DNA of 64,000 nt from Fragum whitleyi (GCA_948146395.1 OX411544.1:34244457-34308456), one strand, 5' to 3'. Positions 1 through 10,971 are shown, counted from the stretch's first letter. The notes: a model not told the origin generated them from the sequence alone. A program made the numbers and translations.

Positions 1-1366
1 TATGTTGTTTTCATATTAATTACATTATGTGATACTGACTGAAAATCACAGTATATCTTGATATACATGAAATGATATGAGTTGTAGAAATTTTCAAATT
101 TGGTCCTCATGCTGTTGTAAATGGTTTGATTATTACATGTAAAATAAGAATGAAAAAGACAAATATTAATAATTCAATTTCAATAAAAGACTCATAAAAG
201 ATTTTCAAATTTTTACCATGAATGGAGAAATGAATAATTAATTTCTTAAATGATAATATGTGAAAAATAAAATGTTTGTTCTGTACTGTAAAAGGTTTAT
301 CTATTGGGGCTATTTTTTCTTTATGTAAAATTATTTTTGTTCTTTTATAATATTGATGAATTAATGCTATTGAAAGCTTTGTATTTTGATGTGTGCTAAT
401 TATAATGAGCAAAATTAATAACCTCTGCTTTACTGTTTGAAGGCAAAGTTTGGATTTGAGCCTGTGCTTGGCATTTGCAACAATTTGACACCTGCATGAG
501 ATACAAGCATATAGCAGCCTAGACAATTACCTGGTGTAATTAGAAGATTGCCAAACTGTCTACAGTTACTTTGAGACATTATTTATTTACAAATTGCATA
601 GTTTAGACTTTGGTGAGACTGTGCAGATGCAAAGGCAGGCCAGAGTCTTTGCTTTGTGAACATTATGAAATTGTGGGAAATGTTACGCACAGGCTCATTT
701 GGTGTCCATTACCCTGCATGTACTTATCTATCCTGTAAGTGTTTTTAAAAAATCCCTTTTTTAGGAAACTTCTGTATAAAATTTACCCCTTTGTTAGATT
801 CTGCAAAGAAAAGTTTTCAGTTGAAAACAGTTAGCATTTGGTTGGTAGGCCTATTAAAAGGATGGTTTTCAATCCTCTTGGTTTCAGGGACTTTTGTGGC
901 ATGGGCTGCTCACCTTGCTTAGATGTCGAATTTTCTATTTGAGAAAATGCAGACATGTATGACTTAGGTGCTGAATTAGATGCTGAATTAGCACCTCTTC
1001 TTATAAAAAGTGCTTGTATTTACAAGCTTTTTATTTAAAAAAAAAAGCATAAAAAGATATTATTTATCAAGTCGTTACAGATTATAGAATTTTATGAATT
1101 GATTCAGATGGGAGTATGATGTTTTTTTTTGGTTTTTTTTAGACTTTCAAATTTGCATTTTGAATTATTTGGCAAAATGAAATTATAACTTTATAAAGGT
1201 AAAACAAGCTGATCAAAGCCTCCAAAACACATTCAATTTGTACCCAGTAGATGTAAACTGAATCAGTCATGTGGCAGATCATTATTTATTATCACTGTAA
1301 TTTGCACAGGATACAAGTTACTTTTCAAAATGATACCAAATTCTAATCCTCTTGTTGTATTGTCAG
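1..1366 (+). other. Upstream intron sequence of NCX, no gene seen
   Basis: This AT-rich stretch precedes the first visible NCX exon and should be intron of the same gene. Open frames here are short, low in complexity and without recognisable motifs. The end of the stretch (about 1340-1383) is pyrimidine-rich and carries two candidate acceptor AGs, at 1365-1366 and 1382-1383. Nothing else could be identified. Confidence 0.6.
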
Positions 1367-1383
1367 TTATTTCTCATCACCAG

Positions 1384-1523
1384 GTAAAGGCAAATCCAAG
1401 GATGGAGATTCAGGAGCAATCACAAACAACACAGATGATGAGCTGCTGGCTGAGATGGGGAAACCAAGACTTGGGGAAACAATCAAATTGAGAATAGTCA
1501 TTAAGGAATCCCAGGAATTTAAG
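1384..1523 (+). CDS. NCX: NCX (SLC8) exon: end of the regulatory loop after the Calx-beta domains
   Basis: This internal exon encodes about 46 residues of a Na+/Ca2+ exchanger, an antiporter that extrudes Ca2+ across the plasma membrane in exchange for Na+. The translation contains AEMGKPRLGETIKLRIVIKE followed by SQEFK, which corresponds to the conserved tract after the second Calx-beta domain of the large cytoplasmic loop. The N-terminal part (GKGKSKDGDSGAITNN) is hydrophilic and lineage-specific. The donor is AAG|gtaagt, giving a phase-0 end that joins the SVVDKL exon at 29725. The acceptor is uncertain: AG at 1382-1383 gives the exon listed here (phase 1), while AG at 1365-1366 would start it at 1367 with a different incoming phase. 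The upstream exons, including the alternatively spliced region known in animal NCX genes, are outside the window. Confidence 0.88.
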
Positions 1524-1564
1524 GTAAGTCTTATTTCCTTTTCTTTAAACCTAGTAATGAAGTT

Positions 1565-2245
1565 ACCATGCATGTTTTTGGGGCCAAAAATGATACAATG
1601 AAACAACTTGTTTCATGTTTTGGGGCCACTTAATGATACATTGTAACAACTTATTACATTGATCCATGTTTTTGGGGCCAACTTAAAGATAAAATGAAAA
1701 AACTTGTTAAATTGTACTATGGGCCAACTTATGATACACTGTTATAACTTTTTACATTGTACCATGTTTTTGGGACCAACTAAAAGATACAATGTTACAA
1801 CTTGTTACATTAAATCATGTTTTTTGGCCAACTGAAAGATACAATGTAATAACTTGTTACATTATACCATGTTTTTTGGGACCAACTAAAAGACACAATG
1901 CAACAACTTGTTACAATGAACCATGTTTTTTTTGGCAAACTGAAAGATACAGTGCAATAACTTGTTACATTGAACCATGTTTTTCGGCCAACTGAAAGAT
2001 ACAATGTAATGACTTGTTTCATTGAGGCATGTTTTTTGGGCCAACTTAAAGATACAGTGCAATAACTTGTTACATTGAACCATGTTTTAGGGGCCAACTT
2101 AAAGATACAATGCAACAATTTGTAAGATTGTACCATGTTTTGGGGACTTTCTTAAAAAATAAAATTTTAAAACTTGTTATATTGAACCATGTTTAGGGGC
2201 AAAACGAAAAGATACAATGTAACAACTTGTTTTATTGTGTCTTTA
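1565..2245 (+). repeat. 53-bp minisatellite directly downstream of the first NCX exon
   Basis: About 13 imperfect copies of a unit of roughly 53 bp (range 50-54) begin about 40 bases after the 5' splice site. Each copy carries CCATGTTTTTGGGGCCAAC and then a variant of GATACAATGTAACAACTTGT. CATG anchors lie at 1614, 1664, 1763, 1816, 1868, 1922, 1976, 2028, 2081, 2134 and 2188. Single diverged copies of the same motif recur near 4190, 4385, 4600 and 4790 inside the larger exon-derived repeat units. The short open frames here are produced by the repeat and are not genes. Confidence 0.9.
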
Positions 2246-2307
2246 GCTGGCCTCCAAAACTTCATACCTCCAGTTGGAATGAAGCTCTAAGTAGCTTGTT
2301 TCATTTT

Positions 2308-2370
2308 TGACCGGAGATAAAGGTCAAATTAAAAAAGTCATTAAGGGAGTTAATGAATTTAAGGCAAGCT
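2308..2370 (+). pseudogene. Diverged copy of the 3' end of NCX exon 1384-1523
   Basis: About 60 bases resemble the end of the upstream exon plus its splice donor. GTCATTAAGG and GAATTTAAGG are retained, but the donor reads gcaagc instead of gtaagt. The copy is cut off by the repeat element that starts at about 2375, and its intronic continuation resumes at 4163. It is the first of four recognisable copies. Confidence 0.7.
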
Positions 2371-2374
2371 TTTT

Positions 2375-4162
2375 TTAGCTCACCTGAGCACGAAGTGCTC
2401 ATGTGAGCTATTGTGATCACCTTTTATCCGGCGTCCGTCCGTCGGTCGTCGTCCGGCGTTCGTCAACAATTTCTTTAAACGACATCTCCTCCTAAACTAC
2501 TGGGCCGATTTACACCAAATTTTACAGAAATGTTGCTTAGGTGGTCCCCTTCAAAAATAGCTAAAAGAATTGAAATCCATGAAAAACTCTGGTTGCTATG
2601 GCAACAAACAGTGAAATTTTAAGAAAATCTTTAAAATTCTTCTCCTTCTCAACCAGTAGTCCTACAGACTTAAAACTTGGCATGGATAATCAGTTCATAG
2701 ACCTGAATGAAAATAGCTAAAATCATATCTTTTGGGCCACCAGGTGCGGAGCACCAGGGGGGAGGGGGTAGTACTTTGGGTAAATTTTGTAATCTTTAAG
2801 CTGCTTCTTCTTTGGAACCAGGAGCCCTACAGACTTGAAAATTGGCATGGATGAACAGCTCATAGACCTGAATGAAAATAGCTAAAATCATATCTTTTGG
2901 GCCACCAGGTGCGGAGCATCAGGGGGGAGGGGGTAGTACTTTGGGTAAATTTTGTGATCTTTAAGCTGCTTCTTCTTTGGAACCAGGAGCCCTACAGACT
3001 TGAAAATTGACATGGATGATCAGTATATGGACCTTTATGAAAATAGCTAAAATCATGACTGTAGATTCACCAGGTGCAGAGCACCAGGGGGGAGAGGGTA
3101 GTACTTTTGTGAAATTTTGTAATCTTTAACCTTCTTCTTCTGATGAATCAGGAGCCTGACAGATTTGAATATTGGCATGGATGATCAGTATATGGACCTT
3201 TATAAAAATAGCTAAAACCATGACTGTAGATTCACCAGGTGCGGAGCACCAGGGGGGAGAGGGTAGTACTTTTGTGAAAATTTTGTAATCTTTAACCTTC
3301 TTCTTCTTCTGATACACAAGCTCTACAGACTTGAAAATTGGCATGGAGGATCAGCTCATAGACCTTAATAAAAATAGCTAATTGTAACTTTAACCTTCAT
3401 CTTCTAAAATAACCAGGAGCCCTTCAGACTTCAATATTGGCATAGATGATAAGCATATGGATCTTAAATATAATAGCTAAAAGCATGAATGTAGGGCCAC
3501 CAGATACGGAGCATTAGGGGGCAGTGGGTAATTAATTGGAACATTTTTGAAATCTTTAACCTTATTCTTCTCCTGGATCAGGAATCCTACAGACTTGAAA
3601 ATTGTAATGGGTGATCAATATATTGACATTAATAAAAATAGCTAAAATCATGACTGTAGGGTCACCAGGTGCTGAGTGTCTTGGGGAGGGGGTAGTACTT
3701 TGGATCATTTTTGAAATCTTTAAAATTCTAATGAACCAGGAGTCCTACAGATTTGAAAATTGGTATGAATGATCAGCACATGGACATTAATTGAATTAGC
3801 TAAAATCATGACTGTAAATTCACCAGGTGCAGAGCATCTTGGGGGAGGGGGAGTGCTTTGTTTAGAATTTTGAATCCCTACAGCCTTTATATTTGACATG
3901 GATTGATCAACTCATTAAAGAAAAGTCTTTAAAAGTCTCAGACTCAGCCTGTATATCTTGCATTGATTAGCTGATCACAGACCTTTTATGAAAAAAGCTT
4001 AAATAAATAATGACCAGGTGAGGAGCAGAGGGGGGGGATTATTTCAAATGTTATCTGATTGAATAAGTGAAAATCTCTTTTTCTTTGATTGCATGGACAT
4101 ACCTAGGTAATGAAGCTTTTTTCTCAGGTGAGCGACCCAGGGCCAACGGCCCTCTTGTTTCT
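2375..4162 (+). mobile_element. AGCTC-type element, family 1, with a 165-bp internal tandem array
   Basis: The element opens with TTTTAGCTCACCTGAGCAC, followed by a hairpin built on GAGCACGAAGTGCTC. Next come a GTCCGTC-rich stretch and TCTCCTCCTAAACTACTGGG. About seven tandem units of roughly 165 bp follow (CCACCAGGTGCGGAGCACC anchors at 2737 and 2902, then diverging). It ends with CAGGTGAGCGACCCAGGGCC and CTCTTGTTT. No transposase is encoded. The layout of conserved ends, terminal hairpins and a central tandem array resembles the pearl / Helitron-associated non-autonomous elements known in bivalves. That class assignment is inference. Confidence 0.8.
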
Positions 4163-4890
4163 TTATTGTTATTAAACCTTGTTACGATGCTACCATTATT
4201 TTGGGGCCAACTAATGATACAACATCAGTACTTTTAACATTGTATAATTCATTGACCACCAAAAATTAAAGGTACTTTTGTAATGAACCAGGAGGAATCA
4301 GGTTTTATACATGTCTGGCTTAAATAATCCAAGGAATTTAAGACAAGACTTTTCTTCTTTTCTTTAAGCCTTGTACAAGGTTACAATGTTTTGGTGGCCA
4401 ACTTATGATACAATTTAACCACTTGTTACATTGTTTCATTAGTTCAACAACAAAAGTTGTTACTTATGATGGTAATGGAGATTTATGTAGCAGATTTATA
4501 CATGACCGTGGAAAACAATTAAATGTAGAATCGTCATTAAGGAATCTAAGAAATTTTAGGGAAGACTTTTTTTTTTAATCCTTTTTACATGGTTACCATG
4601 TTTTGGTGGCCAACTACTACATTGTATTAAAAGTTCTTGTATAAAACTTGGTACCTATTCTCTCTTAGGTAGCAGGTTTTATATATGACTGGGGGAAACA
4701 ATCATTTGAGAACAGCCATAAAGGAATCCCAGGAATTTAAGGCAAGACTTTCCATCTTTTTTTAAAGCCTAGTTACATGGATGCCAATTATTTTGGTGGC
4801 CTGGTGATACAATGTAACTACTTGTTACATTATTGTTAGTTCACCACCAAAATTTGATACCTCAGGTTGTAATGAAGCTTTAGATAGCAT
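4163..4890 (+). repeat. Tandem units containing the 3' end of NCX exon 1384-1523
   Basis: Roughly 180-190-bp units repeat here. Each has an exon-like tail, a decayed splice donor, a polypyrimidine stretch, one copy of the 53-bp motif and a TTCACCACCAAAA segment. Exon-like tails end at about 4342, 4558 and 4741. The last (4687-4741) is the best preserved, with GGGGGAAACAATCATTTGAG and GGAATCCCAGGAATTTAAG matching the real exon with only a few changes. Donor positions read acaaga, ggaaga-like and gcaaga, so only the last is a plausible GC-type donor. The element at 2375-4162 split the first unit of this array. Confidence 0.75.
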
Positions 4891-5375
4891 ATTCTAGTCT
4901 TTCTCCAATGATACATGTATTTTCTTCTGTTTGATCATAATAATTAGATCCATGGATTTGTTTGGTTTGTTTTAATTACTTAACACATGGTGATGTTCAT
5001 CACTTTTACATATCTATTTGAGTGTTACTCAAGTAATATAAACATTATGAGTCCAGAGAAATTAAATCTGAGCTATTAAGTACCTTTATTCATATTGAAG
5101 CTTTCTAGTCTTTTACGCTTGTGTATTCAAAATTGCTGCATTGTCAGTGAGTGTTTAAAACTTTAAGCGACATAAGCTTTAATTTGCTGAAGTGATGCTT
5201 TGCTGTTTGGTCTTCCAAAGATGCAGCTTTTAGATGTTACAAGGTTTAATACAACTTTAACCTTTGTAAAATAAAAATGATGAAGTTGATTGATTGTTTA
5301 GGACTTTTCACTGTATTTAACTTTATTGCAGTTATATTGCTGCAGCTGGTTCATCTATACATGGCCTCCTGTTGT
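4891..5375. other. Intron, nothing recognised
   Basis: AT-rich intronic DNA without recognisable coding, repeat or RNA features. Confidence 0.5.
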
Positions 5376-6057
5376 TTTTAGCTCACCTGAGCACAACATG
5401 CTCAAGGGGAGCTTTTAGGGTGATCCTGAGTCCGTTGTGCATCTTACGTTGTCCGTCGTCAACAATTTAGAAAAACTTCTTCCTCTCCTGAACCACTGGG
5501 CCAATTTCAATGAAACTTTGCCAGAATGTTCCTTGGGTGATCCTCTTTAAAAATTGTTCGCTTAATTCTGATTGGCCCATAAATACGGGCGTGGCATTTT
5601 TTCATTTTGAAATCTTTAAACAGCATCTTCTCCTGAACCACTGGGCCGATGTCAATGAAACTTTACTAGAATGTTCCTTTGGTGACCCTTTTCAAAATTT
5701 GATTGTGAAATTTTGATTGGCCCATAAATATGGGCGTGGCAGGGCGAGGCTTATTTTGACCCCGAAATCTTTGAAAGACATCTCCTCCTGAACCCAAGGC
5801 TGATTTCAATGAAACTTTACCAGAATGTTCCTTCCATGACCCTCGTCAAAATAAGTTTGCAAAATTTTGATTGGCCCATAAATATGGGCTCGGCAGGGCA
5901 GGGCTTATTTTGAGTCACCTCAGTGAAGAATGGGTGGGCAGGGTCTATTTTCACTTTAAATTCTTAGAATAACATCTCCTCTTCAATGTAAATGTAAAAA
6001 AAATACTTGAATTGGTTCCACTGGCATGGACCAATAAAATTCAGGTGACTCTTGTTC
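5376..6057 (+). mobile_element. AGCTC-type element, family 1 subtype (GATTGGCCCATAAATA units)
   Basis: It opens TTTTTAGCTCACCTGAGCAC and has a degenerate hairpin. Roughly 120-140-bp units follow, with ACCACTGGGCCGATTTCAAT-like and GATTGGCCCATAAATA-like blocks near 5567, 5713 and 5868. The end is decayed (CAGGTGACTCTTGTTCACA at about 6041). It is a non-coding interspersed repeat. Confidence 0.75.
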
Positions 6058-6377
6058 ACACAAGTATAACCATAACATTTCATCCGAGCCACCAGCTGCC
6101 CATAGTTAACTTATAGTTATGTTTGCATGTACTAAATTTGCTGCAGATTATTTAAGAGTGAATTCAGATGGGAGAATATGATATTTTGGAAGATTTTCAA
6201 AACTGCACTTTGGCATGAATGATAAATTTAACAACTGAAATAAACCGTCAGACAAGACAAGTCCCTAAGGTACTCTGGTTGTCTTGAAATATTCTAGGAC
6301 TTCACGACTCCTGGTTAAGTAACCTAGCTGTCCTCTTTAAATGAATCTTACTGGGACAAAGCTGCCCTGCCTTTAGG
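6058..6377. other. Intron, nothing recognised
   Basis: No coding or repeat signal could be assigned. Confidence 0.4.
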
Positions 6378-6483
6378 ATGACAAAAACAGTGCAAACTGT
6401 TTCGAAATTATACTCTGCTTTGCAAGTCAATGCAAAGCAGGATATACATTGCAAACTGTTTGCACTGTTTTGTCATCCTGAAT
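6378..6483. mobile_element. Short palindromic MITE (GGATGACAAAAC family)
   Basis: A self-complementary repeat of about 105 bp. The left arm reads AGGATGACAAAAACAGTGCA and the right arm reads TGCACTGTTTTGTCATCCT, with a second inner inverted repeat (CTGCTTTGCA / TGCAAAGCAG). Related copies lie at 62038-62152 and 62632-62745. Confidence 0.75.
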
Positions 6484-7002
6484 GCAGTGCTGGATTATGC
6501 TCTCTTCATATCAAAGGAACCATGCCAAAATTTTGTCTATAAATCATTTTTCCATACACATTAAATGTACCATGTTAGCTCTTAGTTACTTGTCTGTCAA
6601 CTTCATCTGTCTGTCCATTTTTCTGACATCAATTTCTGTAGCAATCTTCTTTTAAACTTGAAGTCCAATTGAGGCTGAAACTTGGTAGAGATGTCTCATA
6701 AGTAAGGAAATCTCAAAAAAAATATATATACTTATAGTTTTGAGAAGAAATGCCCTCATGGTATCTTATTTAAAATTAAGGCAATTTTAAACAAACTATT
6801 AGACTCAGAAGTTTGATAATTTCCAGTTAAATTGCTTGACGGTCCTGAAGACTTTTGTTTTAGAACTTGCTTATGGCTTCTGGATGATTTGCATTAAATA
6901 TTTCATTCCAATATTTATGTTGTAATGCTGAAAAAATGTCTTTGCATAATAATTATAATCAAAGTGCTGAAGCACTAGATGCATCTATTGGGAGTCAGTA
7001 TT
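6484..7002. other. Intron, nothing recognised
   Basis: AT-rich intronic DNA; no supported feature. Confidence 0.4.
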
Positions 7003-7452
7003 AATTCCGTAAAAGTTATAATACAACCCTGGAGGTTTTTTAGAAGGGGGGGGGGGGCGGTATTAGGGGTTACAGTTGTTAAAACCTGAAAAATGGCCAA
7101 AAATGTTACTATAATTTTAGTCATTTTACCATGTGTTAACAACTGAAAATCTCTGGTATTGAATACAGGAATTTTGAATAATTTAGGGACCAGTACACTA
7201 AGAAAATCAAAGAAAAACTTATAGAAAATCATTAAATAAGCTTAGAATTAACACAAAAGTTTAACATTTCGTTCAGTGGAAAAGTAACATTTACCCTCTG
7301 TTTAAATCAACTTATAATTGATTAGTGGAGATGGGGGTTTATAAGAGGCTTAGAATTTTCTGAAAATCATACAAAAAATGGTCAATATTGTCGTCCAAAG
7401 GAGGGGGTGGGTTATATCAGAGTATGATGCTCTATAAGAACTTTTACGGTAT
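7003..7452. mobile_element. Possible MITE with CCGTAAAAGTT inverted ends
   Basis: The left end ATTCCGTAAAAGTTATA is approximately inverted at the right end TATAAGAACTTTTACGGTAT. The interior is non-coding and includes a 13-base G run near 7028-7040. No target duplication was resolved. Confidence 0.5.
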
Positions 7453-7571
7453 TTGGAAAATATAGTTTTTGGATTTTGATTTTAAAAAGGAAACTGTATG
7501 TTAAAGACAAAGATTAGACTGCACATATGTAAAGGCTGATCTTTGTCTATACCTCCTGTTAAAGCAAGAAA

Positions 7572-8122
7572 ACCTTATTTTTGCTAATAAATGCTCCCCA
7601 GAGCTATTGTAACATAACAGGGTCAGGGAGCTTTTATGTTAACATTTTCTGATTAAAAAAAATCATTTAACTTATGTCTTTTAGGCACTGTTACCTTTAA
7701 TTTGAAGTCAATCCCCTCTTAACAATCATATAAATGATTGCTTAGAGGAAATTCACATCTTAAAGAAGAAGTCTCAACAAGTTCTAAACCCTTGTCATGC
7801 TGAATAAATTTTGGCTAAAAATTTTCATCAAAATCAAAGGGCAAAAAGCACTGAAAGTACCAACTATAGGTCATTTTTTATTTGAAAAAAATTACTCTAT
7901 TGACAATTCTGGTTGGAAAGTGAGAAACAGGTGGTGTAAACTAACATCAGACTGCTCATATGTGCAGGCTGATGTTTGACTATAGCTCCTGCCAAAGCAG
8001 GAATATTCCGGGTTCAGCATGACAAGGGTTAAAATTTAGGCATTTGAATTGGGTTTTCTTAGTATAAAATGTAGGGATGCTACTGTTAGAGAGAGGGCGC
8101 TATTGTTAGGGGAAATACAGTA
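7572..8122. mobile_element. Foldback MITE (AATAAATGCTCCC family) carrying a nested MITE
   Basis: The left end (GCTAATAAATGCTCCCC) and the right end (GGGCGCTATTGTTAGGGGAA) are imperfect inverted repeats. An internal palindrome around 7716-7750 has AACAATCATATAAATGATTG at its core. It is interrupted at about 7785-8032 by an AACCCTTGTCATGCTGAA element. Relatives lie at 17031-17262, 19222-19535, 35180-35485 and 61545-61945. Confidence 0.65.
7785..8032. mobile_element. Nested MITE, piggyBac-like ends (CCCTTGTCATGCTGAA)
   Basis: The termini AACCCTTGTCATGCTGAA and TTCAGCATGACAAGGGTTAA are nearly perfect inverted repeats. The interior has a palindromic block around CATCAGACTGCTCATATGTG. Copies at 37243-37495 and 56943-57188 lie in the opposite orientation and begin or end at TTAA. 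A TTAA target with CCCTT termini suggests piggyBac-related non-autonomous elements; this is inference. Confidence 0.7.
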
Positions 8123-9006
8123 TTCAAGGTTCAGCATGACAAAGCTCATTTCTTAGGTTTAAATTGTCAACAGCAGTTCCAGCACTTTTCTGAGTTCTTC
8201 AATAGTTTGGTCCAAGATGTTGAAACAAGCATGAATGAAGCATGGATAAATCTTTCTGCTTGCCGTTTTCAATTATCACAGCGAAAAATTAATTGGTTTT
8301 TATCCAATCAATGAAAATAAATTGCTTCCTTTCCACTGGGAATATCAGCAGTTTCATCACCTTTTGCAGCAAAGTAATTGATAATCTTTAATTATAAATA
8401 GTGTGAAAATAATGGTTAAGTTTATTAGTTTTGTGCTTTTTTAAGGTGGACTGTTGTTTAAATTGTATCTCTCATCTTAATCCACAGTACATGATTAGAA
8501 TGATGATTTGATTAATGCTTTAATGGAGAGAAATCTTGTCTAAATGAAAGAAAAAAAAATCATAGAAGTCTCTGATATGTGTTTGTGTTATTTTTGGGTA
8601 TATTTCCAATTTTTTTTACAGATTGATAATGGACGATTGATCAGAATGTCTTAACATCAGCTTTATTTAAGCTTTACTTGAAACATTTTCGTAGCTTACC
8701 ATTTTGATTTGCAGAGTATGATGAAAATTATAAGACTCTTGATATTTGGTGATATCACCTGGCAGGGAAAAGGATTTGTCAATATCTAAATTTAAGTAAT
8801 GGGATTCTATGAGAATTTGAGACATTTCCATGTTCTGCTGTACCACAAATACTAGGTAATTTACAAAAAGACAACATTACAATACCACAAAGCCATGACA
8901 AAGTATTGTAGTTAATGGTTTTAGGGGCAATAAAATCCTCATTAAAGGTCTGAGACAGAATTAAACTGGCTCTGGAAAACACAGGATAGTTAAATTGTCT
9001 ATTGTT
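8123..9006. other. Intron, nothing recognised
   Basis: AT-rich intron without supported coding or RNA features. Confidence 0.4.
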
Positions 9007-9575
9007 ATTTTTAAGCTCACCTTGAGCACTTCGTGCTCAAGTTGAGCTTTTGTGATTGCTTGATGACTCCGTTGTGTGTCATGACATCATCAACATTTAC
9101 CTGGAAAACACTCTAGAAGCCATAATTTTTGCCTGATCAACCTGAAAATGGGTCAGATTGATTGTCTTGATTAATCTTGTTCAAGTTTAAACAAGAGGGA
9201 GAAGTGGGTTCAAAACCTAGGTCACAAGGTCAAATCCTCGAAAAACCTTGTAGACCCTCACCATATTTTTGGCTCAATCAACCTGAAAATTGGTTGCTTT
9301 AATTATCTTGATGAAATCTCAGTCGAGTTAGAGATTGGGACAAAAGGGGTCAAAACTAAAGATAACAATGTCAAATCTTAGAAAAATTTTGAAGACTCCA
9401 AAGAGGCCATATTATTGCACAATCAATCTGAAATTTGGTTAAAATGGTTGTCTTCATGAAATCCAAGTCAAGATTGAAATGAGTTCAAGTGGGGTCATAA
9501 ATGAGGCCAAGAAGCCAGATCTAGGACAGTAAATTCAGGTGAGTGTTTTAGGGCCACTATGGCCTTCTTGTCTAG
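9007..9575 (+). mobile_element. AGCTC-type element, family 1, short divergent copy
   Basis: It opens TTTAAGCTCACCTTGAGCAC with a hairpin on GAGCACTTCGTGCTC. The body has repeated GTCAAATCCT- and AACCTGAAAATTGG-like segments. It closes with CAGGTGAGTGTTTTAGGGCC, the hairpin GGCCACTATGGCC and TTCTTGTCT, equivalent to the CTCTTGTT ends elsewhere. Non-coding. Confidence 0.7.
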
Positions 9576-9769
9576 GTTTACAAATTGTTGAGTACCTTAA
9601 AGGGTTATTAGTGATGAATATTTCAACTCACTTTATAAACTTTGTTAAAGATGTTATGTAATTGATCTGCTAGATAAAATCTGTTATGAAATTGTTTCAA
9701 GCATATAATTTGTCTTTTCAACAAGACTCTGCAATAGAATGTAAGTTGAATGTTTATATTTGGATTAAG

Positions 9770-10200
9770 AAGCCCATACAGCGCATGACACTTGACGAAA
9801 CCCCAAAATCATGCGAAGCCAGTGAGGCCGTTTATGGTGTCCATGTGAACATTGCATAGTTTTGTTGGTGCCGTTGACCTTGCAATTTTGTATAAAAAAA
9901 ATAGTTATACAAGTTTTTAAAAATCACAGGACAGCACAGAGACTTTAGCCTGTAGACTTGTTGTAGAGGCTAAGAGGCTTATCGCGACACGGACATCACA
10001 CAGCCACCTTGCCATGTTCAACGGATCATCCTACTGTCTCTGTGCAGGTACCGTACGATAATCGTATGGTGGCCGCATGAATTACAGATCAAAATAGTTG
10101 ACAATTTGAATGATCCGCTCAGGTACCTCAATGATTCTTGTGACAGTTTTATAAAAACATGTGCGGACACCACAAAACTTTGTCAACACACGCCGTAAAA
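9770..10200. other. GC-richer, CpG-containing intronic block of unknown nature
   Basis: This block is visibly richer in GC and CpG than its surroundings, with GCGAAGCCAGTGAGGCCG, CTTATCGCGACACGGACATC and GGTACCGTACGATAATCGTA. TGGTGTCC near 9835 and GGACACCA near 10165 form a weak inverted pair. No open frame or known RNA was recognised, so it may be an unclassified repeat. Confidence 0.35.
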
Positions 10201-10302
10201 ATTAAAATAGTATTATGTCAAAATATACAAGAAATGGCAGGCTGTGATACAGTATGGCAACCATGGCAAATGTAAACTAGGCTTTAGCAATTTATATAAT
10301 GA

Positions 10303-10349
10303 GGGTTTAGTGCAAGAGTGTACAATTAGTACACTCTTGTACTAAACCC
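10303..10349. repeat. 20-bp-arm hairpin
   Basis: The arm GGGTTTAGTGCAAGAGTGTA is followed by a 7-base loop (CAATTAG) and an almost perfect complement (one G/A difference, tolerated as G:U in RNA). It is a short palindrome with no other family member recognised here. Confidence 0.7.
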
Positions 10350-10971
10350 TTGATATTCTAGACAAGCTGAGTCAGGCTAGTCTAAAATCTGTCATTACAG
10401 AGCCTCTAGATATCTGTCAGATGAAACATTCAGGCAGAAACAAAAATATCTGGGAAGAAGAAATAGTGCACTCTCACTTCTCTAAGCTCCCTCAGGGGTT
10501 TTCTAGTGTATCAATGTCTTCTGAATTGGTATGCCTTCTCTGTAACACTTATTTTTTTCATATCATTGGAAAGATGTTTCTATAGTTTGATCAACATACC
10601 TGAAATAACATATTAAGCATGTGTCTGTGACGTAAAAGTGGAGGTAGGCTTATTGACAAAGAGGTCCCAAGTTTGATTCCTTGAAGCAGATATCAATTTC
10701 GTTTCGATTGAAAGGGATAAATCTAAGTTAATTTAAGAACTTGTTTGCCAATTCAAGTAAAAATAAATAAGTTTAAACCCAGCCATGTAAAGATTTTAAA
10801 CTATTTTCAGAGCTAAATACATAAGAATGGCTCTTACTTTGAAAGGATATTTAAATCATCATAGACTTTGCAATGATTTGACATTATAAATGTCAAGATA
10901 ATGGGGATAACATTTCTCCTTCTACAAGACGAAAAAACAAAACTTATATGCATATAAAACATATAAATATA

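Noticed and set aside
107..526. 139-codon open frame on the minus strand
   Set aside because: Low-complexity, Ile/Leu/Lys-rich translation of AT-rich DNA; no motif.
1792..2136. Open frames on both strands encoding CF-W-rich repeats
   Set aside because: Produced by the 53-bp minisatellite; no independent coding evidence.
6975..7232. 85-codon minus-strand open frame near the G run
   Set aside because: Lies within a probable MITE, includes a homopolymer-encoded stretch and has no recognisable domain.
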